64,000 nucleotides of DNA from Euborellia annulipes (GCA_023213315.1 JAKCPI010001790.1:1-64000); one strand, 5' to 3'. Positions 1-11,949 are shown, numbered from the stretch's first letter. Notes: generated by a model not told the origin, from the sequence alone. Made by a program: numbers and translations.

Positions 1-241
1 TATATATATAGCGCTAGCGGCTAGCTTCAGTCTGTCCCGATCAGGACGCTGATTGGCTAGAGATACAGGAAGTGGAGTGGGAGCGGGAAATTTAAAATTT
101 AAGTCAGAGAGGGAAATTTGAAAATTTCCAAACAGCAAGAATAAATTTGATGCATTTGCTCGCCCAAGGCGAGCAAGAGTGTCCAGAGGGCGTAGCCCCA
201 GGCCAGTGGCAAAGCCCGTCGAAGGCGGGCTTTACCGCTGG
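1..241 (+). mobile_element. Non-autonomous Helitron (family F), 5' end just outside window
   Basis: Homologous to 29788-30415 and, inverted, to 35175-35390. The 3' end has a GC-rich hairpin at 214-230 (GCCCGTC loop GGCGGGC), 7 nt of spacer, then CTGG at 238-241 followed by T, which is Helitron 3' architecture. A second hairpin lies at about 162-178. The opening bases match the 5' part of the copy at 29.8 kb. It holds no reading frame. Confidence 0.7.
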
Positions 242-825
242 TGTTTTTAATATAAACCTCTGCATTTCCTAGTAAACAGAAAAGTCAATCCCGCGGCGAG
301 CAGCAAAGATCAAGGGAAGGGAATATATAATTTTTTTTTTTTAATTAACCTCTTATATTAAAAGTTCTAAAAATGATGTTAAATAAATTAAAAATTTAAT
401 ATATATTTTTAATATCTTCTTTTTTTATTTTTTAAATTAATAAATACGTAGGCCTATCTATAGTGTACTACGCATATTAACTCGAGCAAAATAACGAGGG
501 GATGTATAAAATTTAATTTAGAGAGCAATCTAATAAATAAAATGGGGATATCAAAATTTTATCTTATTTTATTAATATGCTATATAAAATTTCCGCCATC
601 TTTTTATTATTGGTATAAATGGGGTAAAAATAACGACATCTAAAGATTTATGTGAAATATCCCCAAAATAATATTATAAATAATAATTCAATTTCTTTTA
701 TTATTAAAATAAAAAATTTTTGTACTTTTTTTATTGAATATCTCATAATTAAAAAAGATAAAATGATTTTTTTGATGTTAATATTTTAATAATTGTACAA
801 AAAGAGTGGACTACATATAGAAACA
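242..825. other. AT-rich, no recognisable feature
   Basis: Very AT-rich sequence with short A and T runs. I see no coding signal, inverted repeat or copy of the repeat families found elsewhere. Confidence 0.6.
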
Positions 826-1000
826 ATTTTTTACTTTCTCGTATACGAAGTATAATAATCCTTAAATTAAAATTCTACCTCGAGATTTTGATGATTTTCG
901 ACGTTTTAGACCTTAATGAGTTCAAAACATGGCGTAGCCCCCTCCCAGGGTTTGGGGGTTCAAACCCCCCATAGGACCTAAGCCATGACTAGATATTTAA
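826..1000 (-). repeat. Fragment of repeat C plus a small GC-rich palindromic fragment
   Basis: 826-930 matches (in reverse) the end of repeat C at 49.4-50.04 kb: a TTTACTTTCTCGTAT start followed by the region corresponding to 'AAAATCTCGAAGTCGAA'. 929-1000 is a short segment bounded by CATGGC and GCCATG, with a G-rich centre resembling a decayed hAT-type MITE. Confidence 0.5.
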
Positions 1001-1249
1001 TGTCTATAATACAAAAAATTAATAATTTGCGCTAGCTTAAAAAAAAAAATATTAGCCTAAATAAATTAATTTTATTAAATAAGAAGAAAATTGGAATTTC
1101 GATTGTAATAAAACTCTGCCGACCCCGCACCGCGGGAATAATCAGGTTTTTGAAATAATCAAAGAAGAAAAAGACATTTTTAGTTAATTTAGAAAGAAAA
1201 TCAAAACAAAATCGTGCATGTGTCATTAAAAAACATGTAAATATAAACA

Positions 1250-1432
1250 AATTCATCTCTTTAAAATATATATTCTCATTTTGTCCTTGAAGTGTTTTGA
1301 AGCACACTTTACTCTTGTACTTCATAGGAAAGATAGGAGAACTGCTGTGTCAAGCACAGAACTCATCTTTCGAATACCGAAGGCAAGAGAAAGTTGTGTG
1401 CTGAGCGACCAGTCCCACCAGATTTTTTGTAA
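1250..1432 (-). repeat. Repeat B, partial copy
   Basis: Shares with the fuller B copies the stretch around 'TTTACTCTTGTACTTCATAGG' and the terminal hairpin strand containing 'ACCGAAGG(C/T)AAGAGAAAG'. The middle of the element is deleted. Noncoding. Confidence 0.7.
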
Positions 1433-2076
1433 AATTAAATTGTTACTTGTTTCCAGATATTAATAGCATGCCTAAAGGTCCTAATAAATTTAATGATAAA
1501 ACGTATATTTCATTATAACAGCGTTATTAAAGGAATATTCTAAGTTTTATCTACATTTATTTCATCCCTTTTATTTCTTATTACAAAAGAAATGAATAAA
1601 TGAAAAAAAAAAAAAAAAAACTTAAGCTGTTTGTTGTCGTCATTTGTTGGTGATTATAATTCATCCGTGTTATGAGATCTAATTAGATTATATGACGAGT
1701 GTAAATGGAGATAGGACAGTATCAATGAATTAAAGGCTGGAGATAATAAACTTGGTTAATTTACATATGAGGTGCTGGAGGAGAGAAGAGGACGAGTGGG
1801 GGGGAGGGGGAGGGGGTGAAAACGACGAGAAGATAAACAATATCAAGATGTAAGTTGGAAGAAAATGTTACGATTAGTTTATAATTATTGAACATTAATT
1901 ATACTTTAACAACCAGTTAATATGGTACCTATATCGCACATTAAATTGTTAAAATGAAAATTTACGTCCTTTTGAATATTATTTTATTTTATGTGGGAAA
2001 TATTACGATCTTTAGGCCCCCCCTCCTCCTGTTTTTTTTTTTTAAATATTTTTGCATTTCAGGACAAAAAGTCCTT
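1433..2076. other. AT-rich, simple-sequence tracts only
   Basis: A poly-A run lies near 1603-1620 and a G-rich purine tract at about 1795-1816. Nothing else is recognisable. Confidence 0.6.
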
Positions 2077-2204
2077 AAAAATCTGGTGTGACTGGTCGCA
2101 CAGCACAACACTTTCTCTTAAAATTTATTTCAATTGAATTGGAAACCAATCATTTGGGATCTAAATTATCTAATATCGGAAATGTTTTGCAACTTCATAA
2201 CCTA

Positions 2205-2863
2205 TTTTTACTTTCTCTTACCTCTATATATATGTTAATATATAGAGAGAGAAAGTATTGGATTCATGTCAAAAATTCGATGTCGAGATTTTGATGGATA
2301 TACACGTTTTGAGGTCCCCTGAGTTCAAAAAGGTGGTTTTCGCAACATGGTCTGTGTGTGTGTGTGTGTGTGTGAACAAAATATCTCAATAACGGAAAGA
2401 GCTAGGAGGTTAAAATTTTATATTTAAGTTAGGCACTCCCATAGGACGTGACACGAAGCTTTTGAACAAAATCGGCCAAAGAGTACTAGTACTTTACTGA
2501 TGTACTTTTTCAGTTTTTTTCGATTTTCTCATAATTTGCTCCAACGATTCTTTTTAAAATTCATAAATCAATTATTTTTTAGATGCTCTTTAAAATGTAT
2601 ATTCCCATTTTGCCATTGAAATCTTCTGAAGACCACTTTACTCTTGTACTCCATAGAAAAGATAGGAGAAATGGTTGCCATGGTAACAAAATATAAATAT
2701 TTTCCCATAGGCCTACTTATAAATTTTACATCTGAATTCAAATATTTCATATTGTCGGGAACTAAATATATGTCGACACAAAAAATGGTGTGACAAGCAC
2801 AGAACACAACTTTCGATTACCGAAGGTAAGAAAAAGTTGTGTACAGTCACACCAGATTTTTTT
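2205..2863 (-). repeat. Repeat B, near full-length
   Basis: Begins with the TTTACTTTCTCTTACC hairpin end and runs through the TG microsatellite, the 'AGTACTAGTACTTTACTGA' block and the 'GGTTGCCATGGTAAC' block to the terminal hairpin ending ACCAGATTTTTT. A stub of the same terminal hairpin (2077-2122) precedes it. No coding capacity. Confidence 0.8.
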
Positions 2864-3335
2864 ATTTTAATTGAAAATTTATTTAAATGAAGTCTGACAG
2901 TTTCTTTAAGGTAATCTTAGTGAAATGCAATTTAATTAAAGATTCCCTTTATTTGATTGATGGCCTCAAAAAAAAAAAGAATATTAGTTTTCGAGTTTAT
3001 TGTCTGGGTGGCCATTCAAGAGTACTCTATCACAGAGGTCAAGGGTCGTCTCCAAACACTTTGCTGTGGATATATTATACATTCAATATGACACCATCCC
3101 TCCCTCTCTCTCACCCCACACACACACACACACTCACACAGCTAATTTACCTTTCTACGCTAAAATCATATCAATATTACCTCCAACCTTTAAAAGGGAA
3201 GAATGTAAAAAGTGAAAATGAAATTTTATTAAATATTAAATATCAATTGGGATAAAAGAATTATGCTGGAAAGATCGAAAATTAGTTACGTCTATTAATT
3301 TTTTTTTTCTTTTAATTTTTTCACTGAAAATAATA
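2864..3335. other. No clear feature; CA microsatellite
   Basis: Contains a (CA)n run at about 3116-3140. Reading frames here are short and unlike any protein I recognise. Confidence 0.5.
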
Positions 3336-3342
3336 TTGTAGG

Positions 3343-3962
3343 TTTGGTGTGACTGATCGCACAACACACAACTCTCTCTTACCTTCGGTAATCGAAAATT
3401 GTGATCTGTGCTTGTCACGCAGATTTTTCGTGTCGATATATTTATATTTAGTTTCCGACAGTAGAGTTAATTTGAGTTTTTTTTTTTTTTAAACACACTT
3501 TTTCCGATTCGCACTCACACTCACACACACATACACGCAGTCTTTTAGGTAACTTAGGCCATATAAGACTTTTACGATAACCTTTATTAATTAATATATC
3601 TATTGGGGGCCCAGGAATTCTTATTTGGTATCCAAATGGCTTAAATAAAATCATCGGACTGCCTGGGATCCAAGCAGGCGACCCTTGGTATAGAAGGCCA
3701 GCACGCTAGTCACTACACCAAGTCCGAGGGCTGCATTTGAGTTCAAGATATAAAATTTATAAACATGGGAAAATATTTATATTTTGTTACCATGACAACC
3801 ATTTCGCCTATCTTTCCCATGAAGTACAAAAGTAAAGTGGTCTTCATAAGATTTCAAGAGCAAAATGAGAATATACATTTTAAGGAGCATCTAAAAAATA
3901 ATTAAAAATACCGAAGGTAAGGGAAAGTTGTGTGCTGTGCGACAGTCATACCAGATTTTTTA
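3343..3962 (+). repeat. Repeat B copy interrupted by a SINE
   Basis: B sequence stops near 3460 and resumes at about 3733 after a minus-strand SINE-A. The duplicated target looks like ATTTGAGTT on both sides. Hairpin-end sequence is present at both extremities of this copy. Confidence 0.75.
3479..3732 (-). mobile_element. tRNA-derived SINE-A, inside repeat B
   Basis: On the minus strand it has a tRNA-like head with A-box (GTGACTAGCGTGCTGG-like) and a degenerate B-box, then the 'AAGCCATTTGG' body, a GTGTGAGTG-type tail and a terminal A-run (T-run on plus). Confidence 0.8.
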
Positions 3963-3999
3963 TTTTAATTTAATGCCATTTTTAGCTGATTATTCACTA

Positions 4000-4190
4000 G
4001 AGTATACATTGTGTTAAGAAAAATCGAAGTGTCGTTGAGGGGGGGACATAGAGCCTTCTTCAACTTGTGACACGCATCCAAATGTTGAGCAATGCTTGTT
4101 AATAACGATCTTGGTGTTCTTTCTTCAGGCCAAGCTCGCTGACATTTTTCATTAAAAAGCTCACTCGTGAAATTTTGTATTGTTTTCTTT
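4000..4190 (-). other. Open stretch of unknown origin (possible coding relic)
   Basis: One minus-strand frame stays open for about 60 codons, with a balanced residue mix (it includes AWPEERTPRSLLTS and HLDACHKLKKAL) unlike the AT-rich surroundings. It has no ATG, and the stop is at 3997-3999. I do not recognise the family. It could be an exon relic or a transposon fragment, or chance. Confidence 0.25.
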
Positions 4191-4229
4191 TATCATTTTA
4201 TTAAATTATGAAATTTCAAAGGATATGCA

Positions 4230-4500
4230 CCGGGTGTGGCATAGTAGGTAGCGTGCCTACCTCATATGCCAAACGTCGCGGGTTCGGACCCAGGCAGTCC
4301 GATGATTTTATTTAAGCCATTTGGATACCAGATGGCTTAAATAGAAATGCCTGAACCCACATATAGATAATATATATTACAACGGTTATCGTCTAAAGTC
4401 TTAAATGGCCTGAGTTGCCGAAAAGACTGTGTGAATGTGTGTGTGAGTGTGAGTGCGAATGAGAAAAAAGTGTGAATGTTTTTTTTATAAATAAAAATAA
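4230..4500 (+). mobile_element. tRNA-derived SINE-A
   Basis: A-box at about 4237-4255 (TGGCATAGTAGGTAGCG), B-box GGTTCGGACCC at about 4281-4291, conserved body with 'AAGCCATTTGGATACC', then a GTGTGAGTG microsatellite tail and T/A-rich end. This is one of the better-preserved copies. Confidence 0.85.
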
Positions 4501-4526
4501 AATAAAAAAAAGATTTTTAAAAAAAT

Positions 4527-4763
4527 GCTTTTATTTAAATTGAACTAAAAAGAGAGAAATAAGAAAGAAATAATTTAATTGTTCTTGTTAAAATTTTTTA
4601 ATATTTATGACTTAAAATAAAAGCTTGGGGCGCTTCGAAGTGATTCCGAGGCTCGCGCCCCACGCTTTTATTTTAAGTCATAAATATTAAAAAATTTTAA
4701 CAAGAACAATTAAATTATTTCTTTCTTATTTCTCTCTTTTTAGTTCAATTTAAATAAAAGCAT
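4527..4763. repeat. Palindrome at the left end of element D
   Basis: Arms of about 105 bp surround a GC-rich centre (GGGGCGC pairing GCGCCCC at about 4628-4660). The arms are nearly perfect, so the RNA or single-stranded DNA would fold into one long hairpin. Confidence 0.9.
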
Positions 4764-4846
4764 TTTTTTAAAATCTTTTTTTTTTATTTTATTTTTATTT
4801 TAAGCTTTTTAGTCTTTTAGTCTTATCAAAAATCATCAATATGATA

Positions 4847-6130
4847 AAGTACCACATTAGTTTGGCCTGTATTGATTTGGTTCAATTGAAAAATTATTCA
4901 TTATCATAAAAAAATGACTCGTAAATATCAAAATTCAAAACTATAGTTAATAGGGCCTTATTTGCGCGAGGCTTCAAATAAAGTACCACATTAGTTTGGT
5001 CTATTTTGATCAAAACCACCATATAGTGGCGTCATCAAAAATGACTCTTAAGTGTTACATTTCACACCTTTAGCCCATCGGGAAGTCTTTTGAAATTACA
5101 TTAATTCGCGAAGGGTTTCAAATAAAGTACCATATTCGTTTGGTCTATTTTGATCAAAACCACCATATAGTGGCGTCATCAAAAATGACTCTTAAGTATT
5201 ACATTTCACACCTTTAGCCCATCAGGAAGTCTTTTGAAATTACATTAATTCGCGAAGGTTTTCAAATAAAGTACCACATTAGTTTGGTCTATTTTGATCA
5301 AAACCACCATATAGTGGCGTCATCAAAAATGACCCTTAAGTATTACATTTCACACCTCTAGCCCATCGGGAAGTCTTTGGAAATTACATTAATTCGCGAA
5401 GGGTTTCAAATAAAGTACCACATTAGTTTGGTCTATTTTAATCAAAACCACCATATAGTGGCGTCATCAAAAATGACTCTTAAGTATTACATTTCACACC
5501 TCTAGCCCATCGGGAAGTCTTTTGAAATTACATTAATTTGCGAAGGGTTTCAAATAAAGTACCACATTAGTTTGGTCTATTTTGATCAAAACCACCATAT
5601 AGTGGCGTCATCAAAAATGACTCTTAAGTATTACATTTCACACCTCTAGCCCATCGGGAAGTCTTTTGAAATTACATTAATTTGCGAAGGGTTTCAAATA
5701 AAGTACCACATTAGTTTGGTCTATTTTGATCAAAACCACCATATAGTGGCGTCATCAAAAATGACTCTTAAGTATTACATTTCACACCTCTAGCCCATCG
5801 GGAAGTCTTTTGAAATTACATTAATTCGCGAAGGGTTTCAAATAAAGTACCACATTAGTTTGGTCTATTTTGATCAAAACCACCATATAGTGGCGTCATC
5901 AAAAATGACTCTTAAGTATTACATTTCACACCTCTAGCCCATCGGGAAGTCTTTTGAAATTACATTAATTCACGAAGGGTTTCAAATAAAGTACCACATT
6001 AGTTTGGTCCATTTTGGTAAAACCAAACTCACAATTTGCGTCATCAAAAATGACTCTTAAATATCAAATTTCACACCTCTAGCTCATCGGGAAGTGTCCT
6101 TAACAAAGCCATAAAGTTGGTGACCTTGAA
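4847..6130 (+). repeat. 144-bp tandem satellite, about 8 units
   Basis: The motif AAGTACCACATTAG recurs at 4847, 4981, 5125, 5269, 5413, 5557, 5701, 5845 and 5989. The first interval is 134 bp and the rest are exactly 144 bp. Inner units differ by only a few bases; the first and last are the most diverged, which suggests expansion from the middle. Confidence 0.95.
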
Positions 6131-6154
6131 AGAGTAAGTTAAATAAAAGCATTT

Positions 6155-6784
6155 AAAAAAAAAAAAAAGGATATGCAATTTTATTTATTTTGTTCTTTAT
6201 AATTTTCATTTAATTATGTACGAAATCCCAAAATGAGACAAAAGCAAATATTTTAAACCATAATAAATAAATACCGAAATATAATATATAGAAATAATTA
6301 AAATGAAAAAATCATTTCATTAGAATGAAATTAAATAATGTTAAAAAATAAATAATGAATGTTGAAAAAAATTGAAAAGCAAATAGATAATGAATGTATT
6401 ATTAAAAGTTCAATTTGCTTTTAGAGCGAGGGTGAAAGTACGAGAGAAAAATGTTTTTGAGGGCAACAAGAGAATATACACAGGTATATTTTTAAAGAAT
6501 AGTCTATCTAAAAAATCATTGATTTATGAATATTAATCAAAATCGTTTTTGCGAAATCTAAAAAAATCAAAAAGAAGAGACCTTTCGGCTTTAATTTGCT
6601 ATCATATCAGTCCCTATAAGCCGAAATGTAAAAAATATATAAAAAAGAATATTTATATAGACAATCTTAAAGCATTATATAACTTAATGCTGTAAGATCT
6701 ATTTTTATTATAAATTTTTGTTAATTTCATTCGATTATTCTAAATCCGAAACGTTTCTTATATTGGGAGTTTTTTTTTTTCGCC
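6155..6784. other. AT-rich, no recognisable feature
   Basis: Mostly A/T with short runs. No repeat family or coding signal was recognised. Confidence 0.5.
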
Positions 6785-6799
6785 GGTAGAACTCAATAA

Positions 6800-6990
6800 T
6801 TTGTCGTTTTTTTTTTTTTTTTTTTTAATTCATTGAAGTTATTTTTCGACAACGGAGACCCCTTTTAGACCCCGTTCCTATTTATTTCCAATTCAAATGA
6901 AATAAATTTTGTCTCCTGAGACGGGATGCGACCACGCGACCCTTGGTACAAATGGCCAGCACGCTAACCACTACACCAAGGCCCGAGGGT
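6800..6990 (-). mobile_element. tRNA-headed SINE (family 2)
   Basis: A T-run at about 6807-6826 (A-tail on minus), a body with 'CCTATTTATTTC' and 'TTCAAATGAAATAAATTT', then a tRNA-like head on the minus strand ending at CCCTCGGGCC. The body matches 15215-15390, so the two define a second SINE family. Confidence 0.65.
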
Positions 6991-7674
6991 TTATTGAAAA
7001 TAGTTTTATTCGATAGAGGCTAGCTTACTTTCCTATCACCTATTAAAAAATATTGTGGTCAACATATTACTAACTGGTAAGTTAATAAAATTTTCTGAAC
7101 CATTTATATACCATCTTTATGTACAAATTTTTAAACAATCCCGAATAAAATAAAATTTAACTAATTGAAATAAATAAATTTCTCTGCATACCGTCATTAA
7201 CTTGTTGCTTTAAGAAAAGAGCGCCCCTTAGGATGATGAAACCCTTCTGACTAAAGTGAGTGACCCCTTTCAAAGCAAAGCTGACCCTTAAAAATGCTTA
7301 ATTTTTTAGGCCGTTTAGTAAGTAATCTCCCCCACTCTCTCACTCTCTCAATTCAACTACGGCAGAGGCAACGAACCATGTGACCTAACGTTTCGAGAAT
7401 GCTATTTGACACTTAATTAAGGCAGAGATAAAGACAAAGGGTTTCCAGTTCTCTATTTAACCTTTAGTTAGATAGAGATAAAGAGCAAATTGGGGAAATC
7501 TTCGCAATTTTTTTTTTTGGAGCTTTAATCAAGTGATTAGTATACAAAGAAACTTCAATTATCAATAGAATTGAATTTTTAAAGGGTTCTCACTGAATTC
7601 AACAAATTATTTTGCCAACAATTTCTGCTAGAGTATGCAAGTTGGTTCCATTTTATATCTTTTTAGTTATCAGA

Positions 7675-7900
7675 GGCAGGGGCGCCGAAACAAATTTGAA
7701 TCAGGGGGAGGGGGCAAAAAATTTTTTTAGAAAATTAAAATAATTTAATATGTTCAAATAGTATAAAACAAATCTACTATAAAGCTTTGAAAATTTAAAA
7801 TAAAATCACAATTTTAATAAAATTAAACTTTTAAAAAATTTGCTAGTGATTTTATCAAAAATTTTTTTAGGTTATATAGCAGATTTGTTTTATACTAATT
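7675..7900. repeat. Inverted repeat next to a GC-rich MITE-like fragment
   Basis: 'GTATAAAACAAATCTACTATA' near 7760 pairs with 'TATATAGCAGATTTGTTTTA' near 7870-7890. A G-rich fragment resembling the ends of hAT-like MITEs precedes it. Otherwise AT-rich. Confidence 0.5.
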
Positions 7901-8141
7901 GGAAGGAAATAAATATTTTTAATTTTCTTCTTTTAATTCAATATAAAATGTTTTTAGAAATTAGAAATACAGTAGGGTCTATATAAAATATTTTGGAAAA
8001 AAATGAATTTCTTACTCTTTTAGTTTTTACTTTCTCTTTTTTTAATTTAAAATATTTTATTTTTATTAGGCTATTTTAAGAATTTATCATTTTAAAAAAT
8101 AAATGAAATAAAAGAAGACATATTTCCCCCTCTGCTCCAGT

Positions 8142-8291
8142 CTTTTCGGCAACTTAGGCCATATAAGACCAGGCATTTCTATTTAAGCTATTTGATATCC
8201 AAAATGGCTTAAATAAAATCATCAGACTGCCTGGGGCCGCGACATTCGGTATAGAAGGTAGGCACGCTACCAACTACACTAAGCCCGAGGG
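8142..8291 (-). mobile_element. tRNA-derived SINE-A, truncated
   Basis: Has the 'CTTTTCGGCAACTTAGGCC' block, 'AAATGGCTTAAATAAAATC' body and tRNA-like head ending AAGCCCGAGGGC. The microsatellite tail is missing. Confidence 0.75.
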
Positions 8292-9359
8292 CCTTCTTTT
8301 TTTTTTTAATTTGCTTATTTTTGCTTCCTTAATTCGACCCACGATATACCTAGACACCTTACTCTGATCAAAGGATTAGAATTATTATTTTTTTTATTTT
8401 TAGTAAAAAAATTACATAAATATAAAATCCTCTTACAAATGTTTGGTCATTTCACGCCTAATTTATGATATATGCTCGCACATAAATTCACCTTAGTATA
8501 GAACAAATGAATCTTTCGGAATTATAATTAATCGAATGTTATATTTTAAATAAAAAAAAAAAAAGTTTTATTTACTTTACTCTTTCGACAATAAAAACCA
8601 CCACAAAAGAAAAACAAGTAATAAGATTCCCTCCGAGTTTAATTGTACTTATTTTATATTTTCGTTGCTGACTTTCTTTCATCACTCAGGCTAAATTATT
8701 ATCTTAAATTTTATATCTTGCCAGAGACTATGAATCTACTAAAATTTATGATAAATATTTAGAGCAAAGGACCAATAGACCTATTAATGGTTTTTCAAAT
8801 CAACCTATGTTAATTTTTATGCAGAAAGTATATCAACCAGGGACGAATTAAAGGGGGGTGAAGGGGGCATATAACATATATAGAGATAAGAGAAAGTAAA
8901 AATTAAATGCCTATTTTGAAATTTCTTTAAGTCATGGTAGAGATTTTGTTTCATGAGCTGGGAGTCATTTGTTTACAATGTAAGAGAAAAAGTACTGTCA
9001 AAATACGTACATTGTCATTCGTAAATAAAAGGTTAGAAAAGATTTTAAAATAAATTTGGCTGGATTTCCAATGAGAAATAGGCATTCTAATACTCTTAAA
9101 CATCCAAGAAAATGGTTGTCAATTTCATCCTAGGGAGGTTTACAAGAAAAAAAAAAAAAAGGATCGATAGCTTTCTTTCCATCTCATGGAAGCTAATAAA
9201 CAAAAGGCCTTTGGCCGCCCTTCTTCACGAAGTGTTAAAATAAGAAAAAGAAGAAAAAGCTCGTCTTTGAGAAAGATATTACAAATTATGAGATAAGAAT
9301 GGGTTTGAAATTTATTTAATCTTTCACAACTGGGATCCAAGGATGAGATCTGAAATGTA
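8292..9359. other. AT-rich, no recognisable feature
   Basis: Simple-sequence runs only. No family or coding signal was recognised. Confidence 0.5.
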
Positions 9360-9569
9360 CAGTGAGGGGCAATATTAAATCCCACCCATGCCTTTTCTAC
9401 TTGTGATTATATTATTGTTTTTATAAAAGAAAATTAAAATCTTTATTGGAAATTTTCTAGGTTTGAACCATGAGAGTTTCCATTAAAAAATATATATTAT
9501 TTTTTTAAAAACAATGAAATAATCACAAGTAGAAAACGCCTGGGTGGGACTTAATATTGTCCCTCACTG
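9360..9569. mobile_element. Tc1-like MITE
   Basis: A 210-bp element with long inverted ends (CAGTGAGGGGCAATATTAA at 9360 onward and its complement to 9569), flanked by TA on both sides (9358-9359, 9570-9571). CAGTGAGGG ends with a TA duplication are typical of Tc1-group elements. It has no transposase. Confidence 0.85.
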
Positions 9570-10084
9570 TACTTTGTAAAAGATAGAAAAATGGTTCATC
9601 TAGATTTACAAGTGTCTTTTATAATTAAAATTAAGTGTTTTAATGATAAGAATACACAGTTTGACATTTATTTATTTTTTTTTATTTGTTTTAAGTATTT
9701 TTTTGGCATCTGAGGCGGACCTCACTCTCTACCTCCAACCCTATCATACGTTTTTAAGACCGGAAGAAATAGGACAGGCCGGCTCGTCGCAGGGTCTGAC
9801 TCCTGTTGAAAAGAGGAAGCAATAGACAGACATTTAAAGAACTGCCTGTCTCAGCTCGGGCAGCTCGTGGTCGCCATCCACTTAGGGTACCCTCAAGATG
9901 TGGGCCCCTGAGCAAAGAATTTAAATCTATATGAAACTTATTTGTCAGATCAATATCAACAACATATCAAAATTTTATGTGTTGAAATTTTGTCATTATT
10001 AATCCATAGACCTAACTTCATTAACCGTAAAGTTGGAAATCCTAAAATACCTTCTTGAATGATGAATTCTATTAAATACTGTAT
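9570..10084. other. Mostly AT-rich with a GC-rich patch of unknown origin
   Basis: 9715-9915 is markedly more GC-rich than its surroundings, but the frames there are short and unrecognised. It may be a transposon fragment. Confidence 0.4.
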
Positions 10085-10089
10085 AGACT

Positions 10090-10335
10090 ATTAGTCGAAT
10101 AGCCGAAGGAATAAAGCAGTTAAGCTTATAATCCTGAGTTTGAAGACAACTCGAGTTCAAATCCAACTCACGGCAAAAAATTATCCAACTCTATTTGAGA
10201 TGCTCCCTCCTGAGGAAGGAAGTGAGAGCCCATCTCAGTATTATTCCATGAAAGTTACCCCTCAGAGTAACCACAACGTGTCAGATCTGACACTAATGAC
10301 TGAAGAGAGATAGATTAGAAAGAGGGTGAAACAAC
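10090..10335 (+). mobile_element. Probable tRNA-derived SINE (family 3)
   Basis: A tRNA-like head (A-box-like region at about 10098-10115, B-box-like GAGTTCAAATCC at 10152-10163) is followed by a core containing 'GTTACCCCTCAGAGTAACC', a small palindrome, and a T-rich end. Only one copy is seen here, so this rests on promoter-box resemblance. Confidence 0.45.
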
Positions 10336-10394
10336 CATTTATTTTCTCCCTAATTTTTTTTTATTTGTAAGTTTATGTTTAAGATATATAGCCA

Positions 10395-10545
10395 TCTCCC
10401 TCGTGACCGAGGAAGTGATGAAATGATTAAATTAAAAGTCACGGGATGTGGGTTCGGATCCAAGGCAATTCGTTGAATTGCAAACAAATGTTATAAATAA
10501 AAGAGCCTGGATCACGTAATTAATAATTAATTATTATCTCCTATG
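10395..10545 (+). mobile_element. Possible SINE fragment with B-box
   Basis: B-box-like GGGTTCGGATCC at about 10449-10460, preceded by a tRNA-like 5' part, then 'AATAAAAGAGCCTGG', which resembles SINE-A's body. Decayed. Confidence 0.4.
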
Positions 10546-10550
10546 TGGCC

Positions 10551-11537
10551 AAAGATGCCGAAATACAATTTAAAAAAAAAAAAGTATTTTTTTTTTTAAG
10601 ATTTCTCAAAGTACAAGGATATATTTTATTTATTTTATTTTTATTTTATTTATTTACTTGAACCCCATACAGACGGTAGCGTCCAATTACATGGGTTTTT
10701 TACAACAAAAACAAAAAAAAAAATCCCACAAACAACAGCAACAACAACAAAATAATTGTATACACAAAACTCTATAATATGATAAACTCTATAAAATAAA
10801 CAATAAAAAATGTATAAATAAAACTCTATAATTCAATTAAATATAATAAATAATAAATTCCACATATAGCAAGAATAAACTCTAACAGTCCCCTCCAACG
10901 AAGTTAAGTCCATACTGGGAGCACAAACCTAACAAACTTTATTTGTTATTTTGATTACTCACGTTTCATTTGATATACAAACAGTATTTTAAGAAAACAA
11001 GAACATATCGGATTTAAAATGTTATTAAATTTAATTATAAGTCTCAATTTCTAATTAAGAAAGCCTCTCCAGGGATGAAATGTGATATTGGCAAATGAAT
11101 TCCTCCGGCTAAAGAACGAATTATCGTTCGACGTTGATGGAAAATATTTTGAATTATAATCAGGGATTAAAAAAGTAGAAAAAAAAAGTTATTTTAAACG
11201 GGGTATTTTGATTTTATTTATCAGAGAGAGAAGGAATGGATTTGTTTGTTTTTTTACCCTCAGGGTTATTTTTCTGGCCTTGAACTTCTAACAGGGCAAT
11301 CAAAGAAATTACTTTCTTGATTTTATTTTCCGATATTCCTACGATTCCATTCGTTTAATCAAGAAATATTTTATTTGAGTAATTTCAACTTTTTTTTTTT
11401 TTTGAAAACTTAATTATCAAATAGTCATATTAACGTCTCTCAATCTGTGAATTTATCTAGTTAAAATTCAGATGCAAATCACAAAAGCTATAAAATCAGT
11501 GATCGTATATGAATATGATTTTATTAATAATTTAATT
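10551..11537. other. AT-rich; no gene recognised
   Basis: Contains A-rich simple sequence (about 10700-10760) after 'CCCCATACAGACGG', possibly the 3' end of a non-LTR element on the minus strand. Nothing else is recognisable. Confidence 0.4.
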
Positions 11538-11592
11538 AATGCTGAATATACCAAGGCTAATAGATGACAAGGTTGTCTCATACGGCTCGACC
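11538..11592. repeat. Left member of a distant inverted repeat pair
   Basis: 'GACAAGGTTGTCTCATACGG' at about 11567-11586 with its upstream 'CCAAGG(C)TAATAGAT' is the approximate reverse complement of 15033-15076. The pair brackets the THAP relic. Confidence 0.6.
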
Positions 11593-11949
11593 AATCAGAG
11601 CGAAGGAGGGAAATCGTCATCAAGAAGCCCAAATTTGAATTCTTATTTAACATATCGTATTTATCTCTCTCTGGCTTTTTACGATTTATATTTAAAAGTT
11701 GTTCATTTTAATTTTCTTTCATCATTTTTGATAGTTGAATATAAATTTTAAATTAAAATATTTAATTTTTCCTTTTACTTTCTCTTACCTATATAACAAT
11801 ATTATATAAGTATATATAAGTAGAAAGTATTTTTTTCCGAATTGTCTTCATTTTTGTTTTATTTTCTATTATTTAATTAATATATTTAAAAAAAAATTAT
11901 TATTTTCTCTAGTGCTGAAAAAAACATTAAATATTTCAAAAAAAATAAA

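Larger units (their letters stand above)
4523..6154. mobile_element. Element D: TIR element with terminal palindrome and 144-bp satellite core
   Basis: Ends are 16-bp perfect inverted repeats (AAATGCTTTTATTTAA at 4523-4538 and its complement at 6139-6154). The left third is a long palindrome, and the core is a tandem satellite. Two other copies occur at about 23040-23431 and 41759-43310. It has no coding capacity. The plan (terminal palindrome plus variable tandem core) resembles pearl/HINE-type non-autonomous elements described in invertebrates; that comparison is by architecture only. Confidence 0.8.

Noticed and set aside
4847..6130. Regular repeats that could suggest a CRISPR array
   Set aside because: Units are contiguous 144-bp satellite copies with no spacers, in eukaryotic DNA.
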